Below, in pieces: positions 21,271 to 31,433 of a DNA stretch of 52,684 bases. Location: the NCBI RefSeq assembly GCF_002902565.1, contig NZ_PPRC01000005.1, positions 1-52,684 on the forward strand. The letters are read 5' to 3'. A program made the translations under genes and the position numbers. This DNA comes from Staphylococcus petrasii. Its GTDB lineage: Bacteria > Bacillota > Bacilli > Staphylococcales > Staphylococcaceae. The notes beneath the pieces are model-generated. The model had not been told where the DNA came from and did no database searches. It saw only the letters and a program-made list of their open reading frames with translations. The number at the start of each line of letters is the position of its first letter. The stretch's first letter is position 1.

Positions 21271-23406
21271 CTAAAGTTTTAAATTTTTCAGTGCATCTTT
21301 AAACGGATTATTGTCGATTGTTTCATCTTTATTCATATATTTCTTCATATCTTTTTTAGAAACTTTACCGCTCGTTTTATTTTTCAATCGTTGATCCATA
21401 TGTGCTTGCGTTTCTGTATGTCCACACACGCAACGATAGACTGCATCTTTCCCTCTGCCGAATAACGTCATTTTCTTTTTACAGTTTGGACAACGTGCAT
21501 TGGTTTTACGTTGCACATTCTTCTTCGTATTACATGACGGATCTTGGCAAACAAGCATCTGACCATTTTTCGTTTTTACTTTAATCATGAATTTCCCGCA
21601 TGTCGGGCATTCTGTCGTTGTTAAGTTATCATGCTTATATTTTTGTTCGCTGTTTTTAATTTTATTGACGATATCTTTCGTAAAACCTTTCATTTCGTTG
21701 ATGAATTGTTGGGCGTTGTATTTCCCCTTTTCAATCATCAATAACTTCTCTTCCCATTCAGCCGTTAATAATGGTGAAGTGAGTTCTTGAGGCGCTAACT
21801 CTAATATTTGTTTACCTTTTGACGTTACTTTGATCTTGCCGTCTCTTGATTCAATCGCATTAATATTAAACAGTTTTTCAATAATATCCGCTCTAGTCGC
21901 AACTGTACCAATACCGCCAGTTTGTTTAAGCGTATTTGCGTGTTTTTTATTATTTAACTGAATATAGTTTTGAGGATTCTCCATCGCTTTAAGCAACGTA
22001 CCTTCATTAAAGTACTCAGGCGGCGTCGTTTCATGTTCATTCACTTTAATATTTTGAATTTTGTACGTTTCCCCTTTTTGAAAATGAAGTTCCTGTACTT
22101 GATGTTCTGAATCTTTTCTAAGCGCCTTAAATCCTAATTGACGTGTCACTTTGTCATTAAACTCAAAGCTATAATTGTTGACATCTAACTTCACTTTAAC
22201 CGCTTCATATTCATATGGCATCATCAACGATTCTAAAAATCTTTCTGCTACCATTAAATAAACTTTCTCTTCCCTATTACTCAAACTTTGCATATCTGGA
22301 CGTACTTCTGTTGGAATAATAGCATGGTGATCCGATACTTTCTGATTATTAAAGATACGCATTTTAGATGAATATGATTTATTAATTAATGGACGGATAT
22401 TTTCCTTATAATCTGTAGCTAACAACGCCTGTAGACGTTCTTTAATTGTATCTGCCATATCTTCTGATAAATAATTAGAATCCGTACGTGGATACGTTAA
22501 TATTTTATGGCGTTCGTATAAATTTTGAATAGTATTTAACGTCTCTTTAGGCCCCATTTTGAATCGTTGATAGGCTTCTTGTTGTAAATCCGTTAAATTA
22601 TAAAGTGGTCTAGGATAACTTTTCTTCATTTTTGATTCTACATACTCAATGCGCCCCTGTGCATGTTTAACCTTTTCAGCAATCGTATCAATTTCACCTT
22701 TATGCATTATGCGCTTATCTGTTTTTAATTGAAAAGTCACGCCGTTAACTTGTACGCCTAATGTATAGTATTTCTGAGGCTTGAAATGATTAATGTCTTG
22801 TTGACGAGATTGCACAAGTTGAATTGTTGGAGTTTGTACTCTACCTAATGATAATTGCGCATCATATTTCGTAGTTAACGCGCGTGTCGCATTAATACCA
22901 ACAATCCAATCCGCTTCACTACGTGCTAATGCAGCGCGATACAGATCATTATAGGCTCTACCGTCTTTTAAATGTTTAAATCCTTGTTGAATCGCTTTTT
23001 TAGTCACCGAACTAATCCATAAACGTTTAATGGGTTTCTTGTTTCTTACTTTATCCAATATAAGACGTGCGACAAGTTCCCCTTCTCGACCAGCATCTGT
23101 CGCAATAATAATGTCTTTTACTTCTTTTTTTAAAATGAGGGATTTAACCGTTTTAAATTGCTTACTAGTCTTTCCAATCACAATCGTTTGCATGTGCTTA
23201 GGAATGATAGGTAAATCTTCAAGTTTCCATTCTTTATAAGCTTTATCATAATGTTCTGGTTGTGCATTGGTCACAAGATGCCCTAGTGCCCAAGTAACAA
23301 AGTAACGCTCATTTTCAATAAAGCCGTTACGTTTCCCTTTTATATTTAAAGCTTCAGCAATATCACGTGCGACTGAAGGCTTTTCCGCTAAGATAAGTGA
23401 TTTCAT
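21271..23406 (-). CDS. topB: DNA topoisomerase III
   Basis: Type IA topoisomerase that relaxes and decatenates single-stranded regions. The TOPRIM domain has LAEKPSVA (Glu8) and ATDAGREGE (Asp104, Arg107, Glu108). The catalytic tyrosine is Tyr305 in [11 protein letters not shown]. The C-terminus has two Cys4-like zinc motifs (CPTC...CQDPSC and CPNC...CVCGH). At 711 residues it equals the S. aureus TopB length. A GGAAAG site precedes the ATG, and the gene runs divergently from the GNAT gene at 23558. Confidence 0.97.
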   Translation of the reverse strand: MKSLILAEKPSVARDIAEALNIKGKRNGFIENERYFVTWALGHLVTNAQPEHYDKAYKEWKLEDLPIIPKHMQTIVIGKTSKQFKTVKSLILKKEVKDIIIATDAGREGELVARLILDKVRNKKPIKRLWISSVTKKAIQQGFKHLKDGRAYNDLYRAALARSEADWIVGINATRALTTKYDAQLSLGRVQTPTIQLVQSRQQDINHFKPQKYYTLGVQVNGVTFQLKTDKRIMHKGEIDTIAEKVKHAQGRIEYVESKMKKSYPRPLYNLTDLQQEAYQRFKMGPKETLNTIQNLYERHKILTYPRTDSNYLSEDMADTIKERLQALLATDYKENIRPLINKSYSSKMRIFNNQKVSDHHAIIPTEVRPDMQSLSNREEKVYLMVAERFLESLMMPYEYEAVKVKLDVNNYSFEFNDKVTRQLGFKALRKDSEHQVQELHFQKGETYKIQNIKVNEHETTPPEYFNEGTLLKAMENPQNYIQLNNKKHANTLKQTGGIGTVATRADIIEKLFNINAIESRDGKIKVTSKGKQILELAPQELTSPLLTAEWEEKLLMIEKGKYNAQQFINEMKGFTKDIVNKIKNSEQKYKHDNLTTTECPTCGKFMIKVKTKNGQMLVCQDPSCNTKKNVQRKTNARCPNCKKKMTLFGRGKDAVYRCVCGHTETQAHMDQRLKNKTSGKVSKKDMKKYMNKDETIDNNPFKDALKNLKL

Positions 23407-23516
23407 AAAACTTTCCTTTCAATATAACACTTGGTTATAGACAAATTTTATTCATATGTCTCTAATTGTAACATGTAAAGCAATGGACATAACTTTCATT
23501 TAAATGTAAATGAATT

Positions 23517-23522
23517 TATAAT
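23517..23522 (+). promoter_or_regulatory. -10 element for the GNAT gene
   Basis: A perfect TATAAT stands 35 bases before the ATG. A partial -35 (TTTCAT, 23494-23499) lies 17 bases upstream. Confidence 0.5.
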
Positions 23523-23557
23523 TAATGTAGAAATTCAGACCGAAATGGAGGTACGCT

Positions 23558-24433
23558 ATGGATATAGTTAAATTAAGCGATTTAAACCAAATTCTGTCTT
23601 TTTTAGAAACATCGTCAAACGAATTTGCCTCTTATATATACAAATTACCTACTAATCAAGATGAAATGAAAGATTTATTGGAACAATCCCTTACATCTCC
23701 CGGTATATACTCACTAAGTGAAAATGATATTATCAATGCTTTAATTACCGCTATTGAGTATGAAGAGAATAAATTTAAGGTAGTAGGACCATTCGTAAAC
23801 TCTGAAGTATCATTTAGTCAAAGTGACTATCACTTATTATTTAATGCACTTCGTGATTCTCAAGATAATGAGGCTGTGTTTAACTTTTCATATAATGAAT
23901 GCGTTCAAACTTCTAAACCGTTAATGAAGGATATAGATGCGAGTTATAATTTTACCGATTATTATCTCAATGTAGCGTCACCTATACAACAGTCTGATCA
24001 TCTCCAAAATATTATTGAATATCAACCAGGTTTCCAACGTGCTTTTACTAAATTACATCAACAGACATTTAAACATAGCGTACTTTCAGCTCAAGAAATT
24101 GTAAATTCCCTTGATGAAAATAATCATCTATTCTTATTTGTTAGTGAAGGATTATTGAAAGGTTACTTATATTTACAAGTCTTCCCTCAAACTTCTGTCG
24201 CCGAAATTCGTTATTTTAGTTCGCACACCGATTATCGTTTGATGGGTATTGCCTTCGATTTACTATCCTTTGCTATTGATTATGCATTTAACAACTATGA
24301 ATTAGAGAAAGTCTATTTTAAAATTCGCAGTAAAAATGCGACTTTAGTGGAACGCTTTAATGAATTAGGTTTTGAAATAGATACGGAATATAAGAAATAT
24401 AAATACCTATCTTCAACTCCTCATTTACAATAA
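23558..24433 (+). CDS. GNAT-family acetyltransferase-like protein
   Basis: The C-terminal half (about 165-285) has a GNAT-like fold signature: LYLQVFPQTSVAEIRYFSSHTDYRLMGIAFDLLSFAIDYAF, then a typical last strand and helix, RSKNATLVERFNELGFEID. The usual Arg/Gln-x-x-Gly-x-Gly/Ala acetyl-CoA loop is only loosely kept (HTDYRLMGIA). The N-terminal 150 residues have no motif I recognise. The substrate is unknown. A GGAGG site precedes the ATG, and the gene stands alone before a terminator. Confidence 0.8.
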   Translation: MDIVKLSDLNQILSFLETSSNEFASYIYKLPTNQDEMKDLLEQSLTSPGIYSLSENDIINALITAIEYEENKFKVVGPFVNSEVSFSQSDYHLLFNALRDSQDNEAVFNFSYNECVQTSKPLMKDIDASYNFTDYYLNVASPIQQSDHLQNIIEYQPGFQRAFTKLHQQTFKHSVLSAQEIVNSLDENNHLFLFVSEGLLKGYLYLQVFPQTSVAEIRYFSSHTDYRLMGIAFDLLSFAIDYAFNNYELEKVYFKIRSKNATLVERFNELGFEIDTEYKKYKYLSSTPHLQ

Positions 24434-24446
24434 AATGAATAACGTA

Positions 24447-24489
24447 TGTCTACGATTTTTCAAAAATTCGAAATCGTAGGCATTTTTTA
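24447..24489 (+). terminator. Terminator after the GNAT gene
   Basis: A 12-bp stem (24447-24458 with 24471-24482, one G-T pair) is followed by a T6 run, 14 bases past the stop. Confidence 0.85.
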
Positions 24490-24533
24490 TTTTCAAAAGT
24501 TTGGTATTCGTGAGCAATTCAATTCTCACGTAA

Positions 24534-24539
24534 TATAAT
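24534..24539 (+). promoter_or_regulatory. -10 element for glcU-gdh
   Basis: TATAAT lies about 70 bases before glcU. Just upstream, GTGAG and CTCAC form a small inverted repeat where a -35 would be, and no good -35 hexamer is present, so an activator or alternative sigma factor is possible. Confidence 0.4.
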
Positions 24540-24611
24540 TTCAGATACACTAATTTCATGTGTTATAAGAAAGGAACACTGTAATAAATGTATAAGGAGA
24601 GTGAGTGAATA

Positions 24612-25475
24612 ATGCAATTTATAGATTTCTTAATCGCATTATTACCAGCGCTATTTTGGGGGAGCGTTGTTTTAATCAATGTGTTCGTTGGTGGCGGACC
24701 TTACAACCAAATTCGTGGTACAACGCTAGGTACCTTAATCGTTGGGATTATATTACTGCTATGCGGTAAAGCTGAATTCGATAACATGACTGTTATTATT
24801 GTCGGTTTAATTTCTGGTGCGCTTTGGGCATTTGGTCAAGGTAACCAATTACGTTCTGTACAACTTATTGGTGTATCTAAAACGATGCCTATTTCAACAG
24901 GGATGCAATTAGTAGGTACAACATTATTTAGTGCCATTTTCTTAGGAGAATGGAGTACAGGGACTCAAGTAACAATGGGACTTATCGCTATGGTATTACT
25001 TGTTACTGGTATCGCATTAACTTCTTTAAAAGCTAAAAACGAAAGAAAATCTAATGACCCTGAATTTAAAAAAGCGATGATGATTTTAATCATCTCTACA
25101 ATTGGCTATGTCGGTTATGTAGTTATTGGAGATATCTTCGGTGTTAGCGGTACGGATGCTTTATTCTTCCAATCAATTGGTATGGCTATTGGTGGTTTCT
25201 TACTATCAATGAAACACGAAACAAACATCAAATCAACTGCATTGAACCTTATCCCTGGTATTGTTTGGGCAGTCGGTAACTTATTTATGTTCTATTCACA
25301 ACCTAAAGTCGGTGTAGCTACAAGTTTCTCATTATCACAATTACTTGTTATTGTTTCTACACTTGGTGGTATCTTCCTTTTAGGTGAGAAAAAAGATAAA
25401 CGCCAAATGATTGGTATTTGGTCAGGTATCGTATTAATCATCATTGCTGCAGTTATCTTAGGTAACTTAAAATAA
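24612..25475 (+). CDS. glcU: Glucose uptake protein GlcU
   Basis: PTS-independent glucose importer of the drug/metabolite-transporter fold. The 287-residue protein has about ten membrane helices in two repeats. It starts [40 protein letters not shown], as in the staphylococcal GlcU family. An AAGGAGAG site precedes it. It is followed by gdh after 26 bases, so imported free glucose can be oxidised to gluconolactone. Confidence 0.95.
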   Translation: MQFIDFLIALLPALFWGSVVLINVFVGGGPYNQIRGTTLGTLIVGIILLLCGKAEFDNMTVIIVGLISGALWAFGQGNQLRSVQLIGVSKTMPISTGMQLVGTTLFSAIFLGEWSTGTQVTMGLIAMVLLVTGIALTSLKAKNERKSNDPEFKKAMMILIISTIGYVGYVVIGDIFGVSGTDALFFQSIGMAIGGFLLSMKHETNIKSTALNLIPGIVWAVGNLFMFYSQPKVGVATSFSLSQLLVIVSTLGGIFLLGEKKDKRQMIGIWSGIVLIIIAAVILGNLK

Positions 25476-25489
25476 CTCAATTTCATTAA

Positions 25490-26293
<804 letters not shown>

Positions 26294-26360
26294 TCAAATA
26301 CTTACGTGTCCAATTCACTATAGAGTCCAACATCATTCATAAGAAAGTTTCATACTTATT

Positions 26361-26400
26361 AAAAAAGCAAGCAACTCAATCCGTGAGTTGCTTGCTTTTT
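26361..26400. terminator. Bidirectional terminator
   Basis: AAGCAAGCAACTCA pairs perfectly with TGAGTTGCTTGCTT around a 5-base loop, with A and T runs outside. It serves both gdh (+) and the AEC permease (-). Confidence 0.92.
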
Positions 26401-26418
26401 CCATACTAAATCAATTCA

Positions 26419-27327
26419 TTATACAAATAATGCTTGATATACATATAAAATAATAATACTTATTACAATGGAAATATTGGTTACCATACCTATAAGTGGC
26501 AGCGTCTTATATTTAAATTGGATAGAATACGGAATAATAGCTACCCCTACTGGTAATAACCAAGCGATAAGTAACGTCGTTTTGATCATGTCATCTGATA
26601 CTGGTAAGAAATAGTGTACCATTAGACCGGCGAATAAACCTAAGCCGTAATGTGCGACTAAGTATTTGATTGCAATTGGTAAGAAGTGACGTTCAATTTT
26701 AAAGTTAAGCATCACGCCTAGTAAAATCATTGATAGTGGCATGTTAGCTTTTGAAATAATAGTAAAGAAATCAATAGCTACGTGTGGTAAGTGAATATTA
26801 GACATATTCAAGATAAACATGACGATATATGTTACTAGTGGCACTGAGGAAATTAACTTTTTCCCTAAAAATTTAAAATTGAATTGGTCGGCACCTTCAC
26901 TAAAATAACTTCCTACAAAGTACGTAACACCAAACATGATAATGGCACCGCCTATATCCGCCATACCGAAATAAACCATGCCGTCCTTCGGCCAAATTGT
27001 ATTAACTAATGGATAGGCAAATAAACCAATATTTAATGAAGCTGTCATCATCCCTACTGAACCCTTAATATGGTTATCATATTTCCTAAATAGCGTGATA
27101 ACGATTAACTTGGCAATTACACCATAAACAATCATCATAATCGGTAGAATTGAAAATGAAAAATCTAAATCAGCACTATTTAGATTAACGATAACTAAAG
27201 AAGGTAATGTGACATTTAAAACGAGTGTGGAAAGTACTTGACTGTCTGCTGCTTTTAAGAAGTTAATTCTCTTCAAGAGATATCCTAATGCAATTAATAA
27301 AATGATCATTACAAATTGCTCTGTCAC
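26419..27327 (-). CDS. AEC-family permease (auxin efflux carrier / malate-type)
   Basis: The 302-residue protein has about ten membrane helices in the AEC arrangement. Two equivalent helical repeats include SLNIGLFAYPL and MPLSMILLGVMLNFK. Bacterial members export or import organic acids such as malate, but the substrate cannot be read from the sequence. It starts at GTG 27327 with AAGGA upstream. A 19-bp palindrome (27359-27377) in the divergent promoter region is a likely operator. Confidence 0.87.
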   Translation of the reverse strand: MTEQFVMIILLIALGYLLKRINFLKAADSQVLSTLVLNVTLPSLVIVNLNSADLDFSFSILPIMMIVYGVIAKLIVITLFRKYDNHIKGSVGMMTASLNIGLFAYPLVNTIWPKDGMVYFGMADIGGAIIMFGVTYFVGSYFSEGADQFNFKFLGKKLISSVPLVTYIVMFILNMSNIHLPHVAIDFFTIISKANMPLSMILLGVMLNFKIERHFLPIAIKYLVAHYGLGLFAGLMVHYFLPVSDDMIKTTLLIAWLLPVGVAIIPYSIQFKYKTLPLIGMVTNISIVISIIILYVYQALFV

Positions 27328-27358
27328 ATCAATTCCTTCTTTCTCATTTACTGTCTTA

Positions 27359-27377
27359 TTACAGTTAATAACTGTAA
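27359..27377. promoter_or_regulatory. 19-bp perfect palindrome, candidate operator
   Basis: TTACAGTTA-A-TAACTGTAA is a perfect inverted repeat with a single central base. It lies 32 bases upstream of the AEC permease start and about 40 bases upstream of the -10 of the divergent small gene. It is the size of a dimeric repressor site, and the regulator is not encoded next to it. Confidence 0.65.
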
Positions 27378-27415
27378 CACAATTTACATAATTTTTAGAA
27401 GTGTCTTGTTCATGC

Positions 27416-27421
27416 TATAAT
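27416..27421 (+). promoter_or_regulatory. -10 element for the small coiled-coil gene
   Basis: TATAAT stands 45 bases before the ATG at 27467, preceded by TG one base upstream (an extended -10, TGCTATAAT). No clear -35 is present. Confidence 0.55.
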
Positions 27422-27466
27422 TCAACTAAATTATAATGCCAAACATAAAAAGGAGTGCCAAACATC

Positions 27467-27634
27467 ATGGATTTCGAATCTCAATTAGCTGAACTTAAAT
27501 ATGATTACACGCGTTTACAGAATGATTTAGAGAAACGTGAATCATTAAATCAAAATATAGACCCTTTATTGAAACAATTAGAAGATATCGAGAAAGAAAT
27601 TGCTAACATTCGTTCAAAATTACGTCAGAAATAA
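27467..27634 (+). CDS. Small coiled-coil protein of unknown function
   Basis: A 55-residue gene read directly from the sequence. The product starts MDFESQLAELKYDYTRLQND and ends IEKEIANIRSKLRQK. Its heptad pattern of Leu/Ile with many Glu and Lys suggests one long alpha-helix or coiled coil. AAAAGGAG lies 11 bases before the ATG and an extended -10 promoter precedes it. I do not recognise a function. The next gene (27707) is in the same direction and may be cotranscribed. Confidence 0.8.
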   Translation: MDFESQLAELKYDYTRLQNDLEKRESLNQNIDPLLKQLEDIEKEIANIRSKLRQK

Positions 27635-27706
27635 GAGGTAGAAGCCTCTAGTCAGAAAGATAGCAGAATGCTATGATATTAGTCATGATAGAAAGGATGT
27701 TATCAG

Positions 27707-28024
27707 GTGAAACTTTACCTACTTTTATTACCTATATTATATCTTATCGTTAGTTACATCACTATTTTTAAAATGCACTCTGTATTTACACGTATTTTAA
27801 GAATTATTATGGGCATTTTATTATTGTTTGTAGTGGCCATTACTACTTTAAAATTCCCTACAGAGAATTGGTGGGTCTTCGTCGTTCTAGTTCTTCTAGT
27901 AGGTAATGTGGAAGTTACTGCATTCAAAGCCTTAAAGAATGATCACAAAGGTGTTTCAATTCTAAATATTTTATCTTTAATATTATTCGTAATATACATT
28001 ATTTTAACTTTCGTAATGTATTAA
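27707..28024 (+). CDS. Small membrane protein of unknown function
   Basis: The 105-residue product is almost wholly hydrophobic with four predicted membrane helices (about 2-20, 25-45, 50-68 and 80-104) and few charges. It starts at GTG 27707 with GAAAGGA upstream. It follows the coiled-coil gene by 72 bases with no T-tailed hairpin between, so they may be expressed together. No family is recognised. Confidence 0.78.
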   Translation: MKLYLLLLPILYLIVSYITIFKMHSVFTRILRIIMGILLLFVVAITTLKFPTENWWVFVVLVLLVGNVEVTAFKALKNDHKGVSILNILSLILFVIYIILTFVMY

Positions 28025-28053
28025 GGATTAAACTACATTACAATTTTCATATC

Positions 28054-28109
28054 AAAAAAGAGAGGGTGTGCACCTGTTTCAAGAACAGGCGCCGCCCTCT
28101 CTATTTTTT
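28054..28109. terminator. Bidirectional terminator
   Basis: A long, nearly perfect hairpin (AGAGAGGG... with ...CCCTCTCT, inner CCTGTT with AACAGG) is flanked by A6 and T6 runs. It separates the membrane protein gene from the convergent RND pump gene. Confidence 0.92.
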
Positions 28110-28111
28110 AT

Positions 28112-31100
28112 TTATCTACGTGTTAATTTATTTTTCAAAGTAAATAGAATTTCATAAATGACTGGTACTACAATTAATGTAAGTAATGTAGATGATACTA
28201 AACCACCAATAACTGTAGCTGCCATACCTTTAGAAATAAGGATTGAACTATCTTGACCGAATAGAAGCGGTAATAATGCACCGATTGTAGCAATCGCTGT
28301 CATTAAGATAGGTCTAATACGTGTGCCACCCGCTTCGAGTAATGCCTCTTTCATTGGCATACCTTGTTTCTCATTCGTAATGACCCTATCAATCAATACG
28401 ATAGCATTGGTTACTACGATACCAATCAACATTAACATACCAATTAAACTTGGCACAGAAATCGTTTCGCCTGTAATAAGTAATGCAAGCACGACACCAA
28501 TAACCGTAAATGGTAATGAGAATAAGATTGTAAATGGCGCTAAACCGCCTTTGAATGTAATAACTAATACTAAGTAAACAATCACGATAGCAACTAACAT
28601 CGCAAAGGCTAATTGACTCATAGCTTGATTAATATCATCCGTCGCACCGCCAACATTAATCTTCACATTATCTGGTTTATCGATTTTATCCACTTTTTGC
28701 ATAACTTTACTTGATGTACCACCTACGTCTGAAGCGATAACTTTACCTGAAACAGTAGTTGAATAATCACCATCTTCTTGGTTAAGCTGACTCGGTGTTG
28801 TCGTATGTTCAAGTTTAGCAATATCTTTTAATTTCACTTTTTCACCAGTTGGCGATTGTAATTCAATATTATTGATTTTATCGCGTGACCAGTCTGTTTG
28901 TTTATTTTGTTTTACTTTAACATCTACTTTATTACCGTCTTCTTTAACAGTGGTAATTGTTTTCTCTGGTAAGTTTTCATTTAAGTTTAATGCTAACTGT
29001 CCAGCTGAAATACCTTTATCTGTCGCTTTATTTTGATCAACTTTAATCTCATATTGATCGTAAGTTTGAGATAAATCTGATTTCACATTTGCTATGCCAT
29101 CGACAGATTTCATTTTATCCTCAACTTTAGCAATAGTACCTTTAATTGCCTCAGGTGATGGTCCTTTGACTGTTACTTCTATTGAGTTGTTACCAGCACC
29201 CGTACCCATATCTAGATTTTTCCATTCTCCTGGGTCCTTCATCTTCGCTAAATGCGAAACGACTTTGTCAGGTTCTTCATCGAAGTTAGGCGTATCTTTG
29301 TCGTATTCCACCATAATGGCCATACTATTTGTACTGCCTGTTGGATCTGCTGGAGAAGGTCCTCCTACTGAATACTGCACAGTTTTAACTTTATTCTTAC
29401 TTTGTAAGTATTTTTGTGCTTCTTTAGCGTGATCAAGTACTGCTTCTTTCGTTTCACCAGGTTTAGGTGTATACGTTACAGCTAAGAATTTATCTTCCCC
29501 TGCTGAAATGAAACTTGTACCTAATTTTGCACCACCGAGCACGACACTTCCAACTAATATCACTAAACTGATAATAATAACAATCCATTTGTGATTTAAT
29601 GACCAACTTAATATACGTCGGTAGCCTCTACTAATCGCACCAAGACTTTTAGTCTCATTCGTACTAGACGGACGTTGTTTTGTTTTAATTCCTTTTTTGA
29701 AAAATGTAGAAGCCAACGCCGGCACAACGGTAATAGAAACTAATAATGATGCTAATAGACTGAAAGCAATCGCTAACGCAAATGGTCTAAACATCTCACC
29801 CACTGAACCAGATACAAAGGCAAGTGGTAAGAATACAATGATTGTCACGATAGTAGAAGATAAAATAGGTTTAAACACTTCACGTGTGGCACTAATTACT
29901 AAATTATCGCCTTTTAATGGTTCATCTGGGTCAGATAATCGTCGATAAATATTTTCTACTACTACAATGGAGTCATCGATTACACGTCCAATTGCGATAG
30001 TTAACGCACCTAACGTTAAAATGTTTAACGATACGTTACTTAATTTCAAAGCAATTAATGCAATTAAAATAGATAATGGAATCGAAACAATAGAAATCGC
30101 TGTTGTTTTAATATTTCTTAAGAATAATAGGATAACGATAATTGCTACTATAGTACCTAATGCTGCTTTTTCAACCATTGTATATAGTGAATCTTGTATT
30201 GGTTTAGCAGTGTCCATCGTTTTAGTGGCTTTAATATCACTATTATTTTTTACAAACTCATCAATTTTCTTCTGAGTTTCGCGAGCGACTTGGACTGTAT
30301 TGGCATCTTGTGCTTTCATCACTTGAACGTTAACTGCATCTTTACCATTCGTTTTAGAAATAGATGAGCGTTCATCTCCCACAGTGACTTTAGCAAGATC
30401 TTTTAATGGTACGCTTGGCATCTCCCCATTAGCGCCCATTGACATTGAACTATTTTGAGATTTTTGACCACTACTTGAAGTAGAAGCATCATCTCCAGTA
30501 CTACTCATGCTCTTACTATCAGAATCACTATCTCCACTACTTGATTGACCTTGTCCCCCTATAGTAAGTGGTATTTTTAAATCTTTTAAGGCATCAACGG
30601 ATTTAAATTGTCCGTCAACAACTAATGATTTTTCATTATTACCAAATTGGAATAAACCAAGTGGTGTTTCACGAGTAGCTGTTTTAATATAATTCTCAAC
30701 ATCGTCGGCAGTTAATCCTGCTTCATCAAGTTTATCTTGCTTAAATTTTATTGTAACTTGACGCGTTGTTTGACCATTTAATTGTGCATTTTGCACCCCA
30801 TCTACAGTTTGTAGTTTAGGAATTAATTGTTCATTAATTTCTTTTGTCGTTTTTTTCAAATCATTTTTACTATTTGTAAATGAATAAGCGACAATTGGGA
30901 ATGCATCCATTGAATTTCGTGTTAATTCTGGTTCACTAATCCCATCTTTGAAGTCGATTTTATCAATTTCTTTTTTCAAGACTTCTTCAGCTTTATCCAT
31001 ATCAGTATTATTCTCATATTCCACACTTACAATCGAAGCATTTTGAATAGATTGCGTTTTAACACTTTTAACATAAGCCAAAGACCTTACTTGTTTATCT

Positions 31101-31306
31101 ATCTTTGAACTTATTTCATCTTGTGTGGTCTGTGGTGTAGCTCCAGGCATTGTTGTTTGCACAGATATCACTGGATTTTCAACATCAGGTAATAATTCAA
31201 GTTTCAATTTCGCACTCGAATAAACGCCACCTAAAATAACCAATACTACCATTAAGAAGATAGCGAATTTATTACCTAATGAGAATTGAAGCATTTTCTT
31301 AATCAT
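28112..31306 (-). CDS. RND-family efflux transporter (AcrB/SwrC-like)
   Basis: Proton-driven exporter of the AcrB/AcrD/AcrF class. The 1064-residue protein has one membrane helix at each half start, two large extracellular loops and 12 helices in all. The helix-4 proton relay AIGRVIDDSIVVVENI is present, with the equivalent segment GIVVTNAIVLIDRV in the second half. No membrane-fusion or outer-membrane partner is nearby, as expected in a Gram-positive. Residues 251-297 form a Ser/Asp/Gly-rich low-complexity insert. It lies after fmhB behind a terminator. The natural substrate is unknown; in Bacillus a relative exports surfactin. Confidence 0.92.
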   Translation of the reverse strand: MIKKMLQFSLGNKFAIFLMVVLVILGGVYSSAKLKLELLPDVENPVISVQTTMPGATPQTTQDEISSKIDKQVRSLAYVKSVKTQSIQNASIVSVEYENNTDMDKAEEVLKKEIDKIDFKDGISEPELTRNSMDAFPIVAYSFTNSKNDLKKTTKEINEQLIPKLQTVDGVQNAQLNGQTTRQVTIKFKQDKLDEAGLTADDVENYIKTATRETPLGLFQFGNNEKSLVVDGQFKSVDALKDLKIPLTIGGQGQSSSGDSDSDSKSMSSTGDDASTSSSGQKSQNSSMSMGANGEMPSVPLKDLAKVTVGDERSSISKTNGKDAVNVQVMKAQDANTVQVARETQKKIDEFVKNNSDIKATKTMDTAKPIQDSLYTMVEKAALGTIVAIIVILLFLRNIKTTAISIVSIPLSILIALIALKLSNVSLNILTLGALTIAIGRVIDDSIVVVENIYRRLSDPDEPLKGDNLVISATREVFKPILSSTIVTIIVFLPLAFVSGSVGEMFRPFALAIAFSLLASLLVSITVVPALASTFFKKGIKTKQRPSSTNETKSLGAISRGYRRILSWSLNHKWIVIIISLVILVGSVVLGGAKLGTSFISAGEDKFLAVTYTPKPGETKEAVLDHAKEAQKYLQSKNKVKTVQYSVGGPSPADPTGSTNSMAIMVEYDKDTPNFDEEPDKVVSHLAKMKDPGEWKNLDMGTGAGNNSIEVTVKGPSPEAIKGTIAKVEDKMKSVDGIANVKSDLSQTYDQYEIKVDQNKATDKGISAGQLALNLNENLPEKTITTVKEDGNKVDVKVKQNKQTDWSRDKINNIELQSPTGEKVKLKDIAKLEHTTTPSQLNQEDGDYSTTVSGKVIASDVGGTSSKVMQKVDKIDKPDNVKINVGGATDDINQAMSQLAFAMLVAIVIVYLVLVITFKGGLAPFTILFSLPFTVIGVVLALLITGETISVPSLIGMLMLIGIVVTNAIVLIDRVITNEKQGMPMKEALLEAGGTRIRPILMTAIATIGALLPLLFGQDSSILISKGMAATVIGGLVSSTLLTLIVVPVIYEILFTLKNKLTRR

Positions 31307-31331
31307 TGCGTCACTTCCCTAAACGTTTTAA

Positions 31332-31355
31332 AAACTCATAGCTTAAATTGAGTTT
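31332..31355 (-). promoter_or_regulatory. Inverted repeat upstream of the RND pump
   Basis: AAACTCA and TGAGTTT form a 7-bp perfect inverted repeat 10 bases apart, 26 bases before the start codon. On the minus strand TAAAAT stands just upstream of it as a possible -10. This is a candidate repressor site. Confidence 0.4.
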
Positions 31356-31367
31356 ATCATTTTATCT

Positions 31368-31407
31368 AAAAAAATCTGAACGCCTCTGTCATTATAGAAC
31401 CGTTCAG
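31368..31407 (-). terminator. fmhB terminator
   Basis: CTGAACG (31376-31382) pairs with CGTTCAG (31401-31407), and on the minus strand a T7 run follows. It separates fmhB from the RND pump gene. Confidence 0.8.
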
Positions 31408-31433
31408 ATGTCATTACTTGAATACTGTTATCT

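Noticed and set aside
29697..30275. Plus-strand open frames inside the RND pump gene
   Set aside because: They are antisense shadows of a clear 1064-residue protein.
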